The position numbers and the translations under genes are program-made. 64,000 nt of DNA from Alviniconcha marisindica (lineage: Eukaryota > Mollusca > Gastropoda > Provannidae): contig JABMCL010003091.1 of NCBI GenBank assembly GCA_018857735.1, positions 62,001 to 126,000 on the forward strand, given 5' to 3'. The notes beneath the pieces are model-generated. The model did not search any database and had not been told where the DNA came from. It was given only the letters and a program-made list of their open reading frames with translations. Below are positions 56,496 to 64,000 of this stretch, piece by piece (positions within the stretch are counted from its first letter, which is position 1; every line of letters begins with the position of its first letter).

Positions 56496-57439
56496 CTGGT
56501 CACAAAGAAAATGGTTGATATAATGAAAATGCTAGATCTAATGCAAACCACACTCATTGAATGCATAGATCTATTTATGTATTGTATGCCAAAACTACTT
56601 AGTGATTACTCATTCAGATTGAGATATTTAAAGTATGACACATTTAGTTTTACAGTGTGGTTAGGGATGCACCAGTCTGAGAATTGTCCTGTTTAGGTCA
56701 ACCAATTAGAGTACATGTGACATGGTAGCATGGACTGCACTGATTGTACATGAAAGCTCAGTGTGTGTGTGTGTTTTTGTGTGTATGCATACACATTGCA
56801 TGTGCTCACACATGCACAAGTACACACACAAACACAAACACCATACACACATTTTTCTCTTTTCATCTATCCCCTCCATTCTTGTAAGCTTATGTAACCA
56901 AGTGTATTGTGTTTCTGGCCATGACCCTTTAACCTTTTCTTTCCGGTTTCTTTTCCTTTTTGATCGGGTGGGAGTTTTATGGCCCCAATTAACTAAAGTG
57001 TTAAAACTTGTGCGCTGGGCCCGCTGCGTCCTCTTTCCCCCAGTGTCCCAGCAGTAGCAGGTCACCAGTTAGTAATAGTTTGAGCTGCTGCCTATGCATC
57101 TGATTCAGGGGAGAGCCTACACCTTTTCCTGGTTGGTGCAAATAAAAAGTTATGTTATAGCAACCTCTGACTTGTGGCTCTTCATCCATGCTTCCAACCT
57201 GCTTCCCTCACTCCCCACCACACACCCCTACACTTATAAATAACAAAGGGGAGCCACCAGCACAATGCTTATCCTCCCATCAGGTGAACAAGAGGGTGGA
57301 AAGAAAATGCCCCTGAACTGTGTCCCTTTTAATTTCCGAAGATCTATTGACTAAGTCATGAATAGTTTATCATATATATATATATGATCCCCGGTCATTG
57401 CTGTCGCATACCATATGACTTATTAGTCTAAAATGTGTT

Positions 57440-57895
57440 AATTACACCAAACAAATAAGGCGTACAAAGCACTTGTCCGCCCAGTTCTGGAATACACTTG
57501 CAGTGCTGGGACCTGTACGCCGCCAAGAACATTAGCAAAATAGAGGCTGTGCAGCGAAGGGCGGCGCGCTGGGAGGTCAACCGTCATCAACAGACCGCGA
57601 CCCGGTGTCGGTGAAATGTACGACCAGCTGAAGTGGTCCCCACTTGACGAACGCAGACGATGGGCACGCCTCATCACATTCTTCAAGTTCCACCGTGGAG
57701 AATTGGTGATCAACACTACCATGAAGCCAGTTCCAAACCCACCCTCAAGATCAACCCGTTCAACGCATGCTGAGGCCTATCTGTTTCCTGCCTGCAGAAC
57801 ACAGTACAGGCAGAAACCATTCTTTCCCCGAACCCTTGTCAAGTGGAACTGCCCCCCCCCCCCCCCCCCCCCCCCCAGGACACCAGATGCCGGGA
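57440..57895 (+). pseudogene. C-terminal remnant of a non-LTR retrotransposon reverse transcriptase
   Basis: The frame starting about 57,461 reads KAYKALVRPVLEYTCSAG. After a frame slip it reads KIEAVQRRAAR, and from 57,616 YDQLKWSPLDERRRWARLIT through EAYLFPACRTQYRQKPFFPR to TLVKW. The LVRPxLEY..xVQRRAAR and L.xRR..ARL pattern is the standard end of LINE ORF2 proteins. It has several frameshifts and ends at a poly-C run, so it is dead. Confidence 0.85.
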
Positions 57896-58471
57896 AAGCC
57901 ACGCAGAACCCCCAAGTCCATCATCAGAATGGGATGAAGGTGGATGATCAACGGAAGAAGCAGAAAAAGAAGTACCGTTCTGTTCAGTTGACTGTTGTGT
58001 CATGTGAACCACGTTTGGAGACGACGCAGCGCTCCATCGGGACGAAAGAAGCATTAAAAAGCAACAAAACTGGGCTTGCATCTTGCACATGTATCATGAA
58101 TATTATTACTTTTAAAAGTATCAGTTCTTTCCGGATTGTTGACACCCAGGTAGGGTGATCTCCCTTGTGTAAAGTTTGATTGTTCAGTTTTGGAATCCCT
58201 CGTATGATGTACACAGAGAGGGGGCTTTAACATATTAGTTTTCATTCTCTCTGGGGTAGGGTTTGGTGAATACTGTTAGTTTATCATCTTGGTTGTGGAG
58301 AAACCTTAACTTCCAAGGAGCATACCTAATGTATCAAACACGTAGGCTACGTGACATTGCCAGGGTCCCCAATGGCCACAACTTGACTGAAGCCGTTCGA
58401 ACAGCCGGGGGACAATCTGTGGATAGGTATATAGGTCCATGGATGGAGCCAACTTTCCCCCCATAACTTTG

Positions 58472-58473
<2 letters not shown>

Positions 58474-58531
<58 letters not shown>

Positions 58532-58540
58532 CGCGCGCGA
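58474..58540. repeat. (GT)n(GA)n microsatellite
   Basis: TGTGTG run changing to GAGAGAGAGAGA. Confidence 0.96.
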
Positions 58541-58737
58541 GGGCGTTTGAATAGTCTTATCCATTCAACCACTACCTGGGATGGGAGGTAATTCCAAGTT
58601 CGACCAAATCGATGCAGACTACAAATTCTGATGCACTCCAGCCAGGAAGGGCGTGAATGGGCGCACGTTTGCAGAGTTTATCAAGTTTTTCTTCAGTTTC
58701 AAACCATGTGAACTGAAACCCGGGAGCGAGAATCAAC

Positions 58738-58782
58738 ATGGTTAATTTTACAGTGAATGAAGGGCCGAAGTGGGTGGTTGTG
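58738..58782 (+). CDS. CYBB: NOX2-like exon 1 (start codon)
   Basis: AACATGG context; encodes [15 protein letters not shown], donor GTG|GTAAGG. Matches human MGNWAVNEGLSIFVI. Confidence 0.88.
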
Positions 58783-60507
58783 GTAAGGTTAATTTTTAGT
58801 CTGATTCATTTTCTACCATTCTAGATCTACAGACCGTAAAAGTGGCATAAAAATCAGTACCACAATAATCGTTGCTGTACCCGTTGTTAGTACAAAGAAA
58901 ACACGTAACACTTATTTTACATAGTAACTTTATAATGAACCAGTCAGCTTGTAGTAGTATAATATGTCTCGACATGTGCATTCCCCCCAGCTGCGTTTCA
59001 ACAGACTCTCAACAGTCCATTTCGCAACAGCCAGTAAAAGGGACAGTCTTTCCCAACTGTGCAAAGAGGAGCAAACTACTTTGGTCAGCTGGACATAAAT
59101 AACATATGAGACAGGAAGGGGCCAGAGTAATGTACCAAGAGAGAGAACAACTCATCCAGTAAGCACTCTTAAAGTTCAGCTCATTCTTCATTAGACAGCA
59201 CTGTCGGGAGGATCACTTGATTTAGAAAAGCATGAGACGTGAAACCTGCCCTAATGTCGCCATGATCACTTGAAGAGCATGAGACAGAGCTTGCAGTAAT
59301 GTCACCAGGATCACTTGAGCTTTAGAGTTAGACGCTACTTGCCATAATGTTATCAGGATCATTATAATCATTATCATATAAAGAGCATTCAGACTGAACT
59401 TGCCTGAATACAATAATTATTAAATGTCACCAGGATCACTTGAAGAGCATGAGACAGAACCTGCCTTAATCAAGTTAATGTCACCAGGATTACTTGAAGA
59501 GCACAAAACAGAACATCCTGTATAACGTTACAACTATAAGAAGAGCATGAGACAGAACTTGGATCTTGCTTTTTTCTTCTTCTGTAGTTTATGTCATCAG
59601 GATCACTTGAAGAGCATGAGACAGAACTTGCCATTATATAATGTGTATGTTATATATAATATAATGTCACCAGGATAACTTCAAGAACACTCAGACAGGA
59701 CTTTAATTGCCACTTCTTTTTCTAAAGTTGATCACTTCATGTCACCAGGATCACATGAAGAGCATTTGAGGTAGAACATGCCTTAATATCACCAAGGTCA
59801 CTCAGAGAGCTTTAGACAGAACTTGCTCTGTAGTCTAAAACTCTTTTGTCACCAGGGTCACTTGATTTGAAGAACATTCTGAGACAGAAGTTGCTGTAAT
59901 GTTACCAAGATCACTTGAAAAGCATGAGACAGACAACTTGCTTACCAGGATCACCTGAAGAGTATGAGACATGAAACGTGTGTTAATCAAAATAGTGTTG
60001 TTGTTTTTTAAAGCTTTTATTTTAGTTTAAAATCAAAACTGTTCAATCACCAAGGACAACACAGGCTGGTGACTTTACTATCTGGTTACTGTGGTATTCA
60101 CATAAATGGCTGGATGGTTAGTAATGATTCCCTGGTCAGCATCACACTAGCTGAGACAGACTTATATTATTATTATAATTTTTTGGATGGCCTAAAAACA
60201 AAGAAAACAACAGTAAAGCACAGTGTTTATTGCCTGATTGAGCATGAAATTGTTTAAACTTCAGCATGATTTCTTGTCCATTTGCTGAAGTTGACCAGTC
60301 TAATAACTGCTGCAGGGGTCCTGGCTGATCATCAACATTGGTCTGTTTGTTGGAACATTCTACCAGTACAAGAACAACGATGGTTTCTTTTACCTCAGGG
60401 AGCTTGTTGGGGTAAGTGTTTACACACATCATGCAGAAGATTCATCTATCTCTCTGTTGTGTTACATTACACATGCAGAGTAGTACTAGTAGCAGACACA
60501 CACACAC

Positions 60508-60571
<64 letters not shown>

Positions 60572-63490
60572 CAGGCAAATAAGCATACAAATATATTACA
60601 CATGCTGTTCAGAATCAGAGGGATCACTCTGACATAAAAGATACATGGGCTAAAAAAACAAGTTGCTCAGGCAGTAACAGAGTATGTGATTGCAAGTATA
60701 AATTTGCTCAGGCAGCAACAGAATGTGTGATTGCAAACTTGTATAAGTTTCTTAAGAAACAGAAGAAGGTTGGGTCTTGGATTTTAACATCCCATCAACC
60801 ACATACTGACATAGGGTCACCTCAGAACAAAACAAAAGAAGGGATAGAGCTGGATAGAGCTAAACTCAGTTCATTCAAAGATGATAAATACATCAAACAT
60901 ATTTAATTTTAAGTATTCACTTTCTGAGCCCCTTTTTATTCTTTTGCTGTGTTTCATTTTTATTATTGTTCCCTGGTATCTGTCTGTTTTACAGGATGCA
61001 TTATGCTGGGCAAGGGCAAGTGCAGCATGTCTGAACTTCAACTGTATGCTGGTTCTGCTGCCTGTTTGTCGAAATCTTCTCTCTTACATTAGAGGAGCAT
61101 GTGCAGTATGTTTCTCTTTGTGTATACGCATGCTGATTTGTGTGTGTGGTGTGTGAATGTGTCCACATGTGTAAGGGTTTTCAGTGTATCTGCATGGGTG
61201 CACAGGGGGTGGTGGCAGTGTGGCTGCATGCATGTTCTTATACAGAACATATATATATATTATATACTCACAATATCTTATGCATTTTTTTTTTACTTAC
61301 AAAAAAGACAACAGCATAAATAACCTTTAACAGACCAGACAGTGTCTCAAAATAACTTGATTAACAATGGTTAATTGTTTTCATATAAAATGACTGTCTC
61401 TCTTTGTTGTTTGTGAAAGACCAATTTTTGCCAAAATTTGCATTTAAAAACAAAACAAATTTGGTTGCATCTGAAAAAAGATCAGTAATTACTATTTTAA
61501 CATTTTGAGTGTGTTCTGACATTCTGCCTAAAGTAAAATGTATGTATTTCAGTGTTGTCATCAGCATGTGCGGCGTACTCTGGACAAGAACATTACCTAC
61601 CACAAGTACATCGCTTACATGATATGTCTGCAAACTGGTGAGTTGTTACTGTGCAGTGTTGTCAGTGTCAGTGCTCTTTTAGGGTTCTTAGAACTTGGTG
61701 GCGATTCGGTTTGAAAGCAAGCAGGTAAAAAAAAATGAGGCAGGCATTCTATATACATCTGATTACCTTGCCGTGGATCTCAGTCCAAATTCTTTTCGGT
61801 GGCTTGCCATCTCCATGAGGAACCCAAGCTAAGAAACATTGTGGGCCCTATTGATAGGAATAGAATACAAATACACACTTCAGTTTTTCAGTCAGTTTAT
61901 GGTCTAGTCTGATAAAAATAAATTCAAAACATGATACAATAAACAGGGGGGTTCAGTTAGCACTCGAAAAACATCACATGAACACGGTAGCAAAGAACTG
62001 AGGCACCCACACTAACTCTCACCTGGCATGCAGGTAAATACAGAGTACATGAATATACTCTGCCAAAAGGAAACATGGCTGTGAGCAGTGCCATTGTGAC
62101 CAAATCCATGACCATGCAGTGTGGCAGAAGCATACATTATGTCTTCATTTGTAAAGAGTGAACCAACATGACTGCACCCTGTGGAGTTCAGATCTGAATT
62201 TAAAAAGTGCTTCTGTTGCATACATACTATACTGATAAAACAACCATATTATGAAGCATGTAGATTGAAATACTTGCACATTGTCTATGTTTTCACAGGC
62301 ACTTGTGTTTCTGCTTCGTGTCCTCTTTAGTAGGTTCTTTATCAGTTCTGTTGTACTTCTATTGACCGGTTCAATCACTTGGGGGGAGGGGGAAGGAGTA
62401 TATCATTGTTTATCAGGATGCAAATAAACAACAATCCCTCCCCCCACAAAAAACAACAACAAACTTTTACAATATTTAAGTACCAGTCTTTTCTTGGGGG
62501 TCTCTGTTTTAGCTATCCATATTGGTGCCCACTACTTTGACTTTGAGCATCTCCAGAATGCTCACTCCACATCAGGTATTCGTGAAATCTTGTCTCGTCT
62601 TCCAACTTCACCCAATGGAACCTGGGTCAACCCTATTCGGTCCAGTGGCAGCGTGAGTCTTTGCAAATGTGCAGTCAAATAGTTGTGACTCATATGTAGT
62701 GTGGTTTTGTTCTTTTGAACCTGGCTAATCTATGAATTGAAACACCAGCTGATGAATACTGGAGTGAGAAGCTCTTGCCTCTGATAGCAGTACTCATTAT
62801 TTTTCTTGTGTATATATATTGTTAGTTGTCTAATATATATATATAGATATATAGATATAGATAGATATATATATATAAATTACTTTCTTGAACATGTTAC
62901 CTTAAATTTTTCTCTCACTTAACATAGAAAATGTCAGAGAATGTTGTAAAGCTCAGTGAATAGCACTATACAAAAATGATCTGTTATTGTTACTATTATT
63001 ACTGTAATACTAATAGGAGCTACTTTAGTGCTTAGATTTAAAGAAGGGCTCTAAACTTTCTTACTGCAACACAGGAATAAACCTCAACAATTTCAGCACA
63101 AAGAAATCTTATGTAGTTTTACGTCAGATATTGAGTAAACTCATGCATGTTTAAATCTTTGACAGACATCGTAAATTATTGAAGTTTTGACAGCCATAAG
63201 CTTTGTTCATATATCCTTTCTCCCCAATTCCCTTCAGTTTTAGTTGACTTAGTTAGCGGATCATTACACTCTGAATGTCTCTTCACTTGCTTGTATTTGG
63301 CATGCAAGAATTAATGTTGGCATTTAATGGGAATGTAGAGGTTGACATAATCTGGCGCTGTAGTAGGCATGCATGTTTACTTCTCACAGGATCCTACACG
63401 GGAGTTGTTCAAGACTGTCGCTGGGGTGTCTGGTGTTATCATCACGCTCTGCCTCATCCTCATCATCTCTTCATCCACTGAAATCATCAG
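58738..63490 (+). CDS. CYBB: NOX2-type NADPH oxidase, N-terminal part (6 exons, 3' end off the right edge)
   Basis: NOX2 is the membrane flavocytochrome that passes electrons from NADPH through FAD and two haems to make superoxide. Six exons give 578 nt (192 codons) in one frame. They begin [15 protein letters not shown] and include the signature [20 protein letters not shown] (TM2), then [20 protein letters not shown] with AIHIGAHYF (TM3) and [20 protein letters not shown] (TM4). The His of YHK and of AIH match human haem ligands H101 and H115. There is no EF-hand or peroxidase domain before the core, so it is not NOX5 or DUOX. The FAD- and NADPH-binding half is beyond the window. NOX1-3 are close, so the exact paralogue is open. 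Confidence 0.92.
59175..59960. repeat. Degenerate array in NOX2 intron 1
   Basis: About 13 irregular units around TGTCACCAGGATCACTTGAA + GAGCATGAGACAGAACTTGC, with spacing from 50 to 120 bp. Confidence 0.88.
60316..60411 (+). CDS. CYBB: NOX2-like exon 2
   Basis: Acceptor GCTGCAG|GGGTCC; encodes [20 protein letters not shown] then [10 protein letters not shown], donor GGG|GTAAGT. First transmembrane helix. Confidence 0.9.
60511..60563. repeat. (AT)n microsatellite
   Basis: About 26 AT units in NOX2 intron 2. Confidence 0.97.
60660..60740. repeat. ~52-bp duplicate in NOX2 intron 2
   Basis: TTGCTCAGGCAGYAACAGAR + TRTGTGATTGCAA occurs twice. Confidence 0.8.
60995..61105 (+). CDS. CYBB: NOX2-like exon 3
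   Basis: Acceptor TTTTACAG|GATGCA; encodes [37 protein letters not shown], donor GCA|GTATGT. Nearly identical to vertebrate NOX2. Confidence 0.96.
61553..61637 (+). CDS. CYBB: NOX2-like exon 4 (first haem His)
   Basis: Acceptor TATTTCAG|TGTTGT; encodes [28 protein letters not shown], donor ACTG|GTGAGT (phase 1). Confidence 0.94.
61690..62510. other. NOX2 intron 4, gene-free
   Basis: Contains the CTATTGATAGGAATAGAA block (its reverse is at about 53,550) and the 61,960-62,060 repeat shared with 36,280-36,400. No coding signal. Confidence 0.6.
62513..62652 (+). CDS. CYBB: NOX2-like exon 5
   Basis: Acceptor TGTTTTAG|CTATCC; encodes [36 protein letters not shown] and so on, donor AGC|GTGAGT. 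Contains an extracellular NGT glycosylation sequon. Confidence 0.93.
63390..63490 (+). CDS. CYBB: NOX2-like exon 6 (last in window)
   Basis: Acceptor TCTCACAG|GATCCT; encodes [20 protein letters not shown] then [13 protein letters not shown], donor CAG|GTGAAC (phase 2). Confidence 0.93.
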
Positions 63491-64000
63491 GTGAACGGGA
63501 GTGTCAACAGTGTTGGACAGTGACACTGACGTTGAACACAGACGTTGCATTACAGACTGAAGACATGCTTAAACCACGTATGCTGACAGACAGAAATGCA
63601 TACAGATGTGCATGCTGTTAATGTAATCTCTTTTTCTCTGCTGTTATTATTGTTCAGTGAGTTGTCAGAAATCAGATGTAACTGTCAATCTACCAATCAT
63701 AGTTGTTCAGTTTATTGTCCTTGTTTATTGTCTGTAAGTCACTAACTGACCATTGCTGAATGCTTAGGGCTCTTTCCAAGATGAGGTGCTTACTGTAACA
63801 GCTCAGTGTTAATACAAAGCACAGCCAGTATAACTGGATCAGTAGATATTACCAGACACAGGGAGAAGAGTGACAGTTAGTTAGGGTGTGCTTGGTGTAC
63901 ATCAGAGAAAATGTCCAAGAATTGAAGTACACTGTACAATCAGACATAAATAGAACTGAGGACAAGCAAGGGTCATTCTTTAGAAGAAAAGATAATGTAC
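63491..64000. other. NOX2 intron 6 up to the window edge
   Basis: No exon, repeat or motif recognised in the last 510 bp. Confidence 0.6.

Larger units (their letters stand above)
56496..58737. other. Gap between the SIAE and NOX2-like genes
   Basis: Must contain the SIAE first exon and both promoters. I could place only a retrotransposon remnant (57,440-57,890), a GT/GA microsatellite (58,474-58,535) and a poly-C run (57,851-57,876). Confidence 0.6.

Noticed and set aside
58680..58740. SIAE first exon on the minus strand starting at the CATG shared with the NOX2 start
   Set aside because: It reads MLILAPG with a weak GTTTCA donor in phase 2, while SIAE exon 2 needs phase 1.

Overview
This is animal nuclear DNA. 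Its genes are split into many short exons with GT-AG introns, and the introns are packed with microsatellites, minisatellites, tRNA-derived SINEs and inverted-repeat elements. Encoded proteins look most like bilaterian orthologues. The repeat style and gene set would suit a mollusc or another lophotrochozoan, but that is inference. All exon edges were read by eye from splice signals, reading-frame phase and remembered family sequence. In every gene the phases of all listed exons chain without a break.

Layout. (1) 169-19,821, minus strand: 19 exons, 676 codons, of a UTP20 orthologue (U3 snoRNP / small-subunit processome HEAT-repeat protein). The start codon is present and the 3' three quarters lie beyond the left edge. 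(2) 19,822-21,290: a divergent intergenic gap with an ETS-type CCGGAAGT site 84 bp upstream of the UTP20 ATG. (3) 21,291-42,021, plus strand: a complete 17-exon gene for an 857-residue STAND NTPase. It has an N-terminal DUF4062 domain, a NACHT ATPase, a winged-helix-like stretch and a Cys-rich, probably zinc-binding C-terminus; it has no TPR or WD40 repeats. (4) 42,022-47,993: intergenic, made of SINE copies, two inverted-repeat elements (one carrying a decayed ORF) and simple repeats. (5) 47,994-56,495, minus strand: nine exons of sialate O-acetylesterase (SIAE) including the stop; the first, signal-peptide exon was not found. (6) 57,440-57,890: remains of the end of a non-LTR retrotransposon reverse transcriptase. 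(7) 58,738 to the right edge, plus strand: the first six exons of a NOX2 (CYBB)-type NADPH oxidase.

The genes do not form an operon-like unit. UTP20 and SIAE are housekeeping functions (ribosome biogenesis, sialic acid deacetylation). The NACHT protein and NOX2 would both fit innate defence, but being neighbours does not show that they work together.

The most unusual signal is a pattern. At least seven tandem-repeat arrays or duplications are built from an exon-intron junction of a flanking gene: the splice site plus adjoining exon sequence has been copied 2 to about 10 times into the intron. This happens at both donors and acceptors, in two different genes, leaving rows of decoy or decayed splice sites. 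The strongest cases are at 22,150-22,762, 38,693-38,870, 38,951-39,640, 39,781-39,985 and 15,105-15,376.
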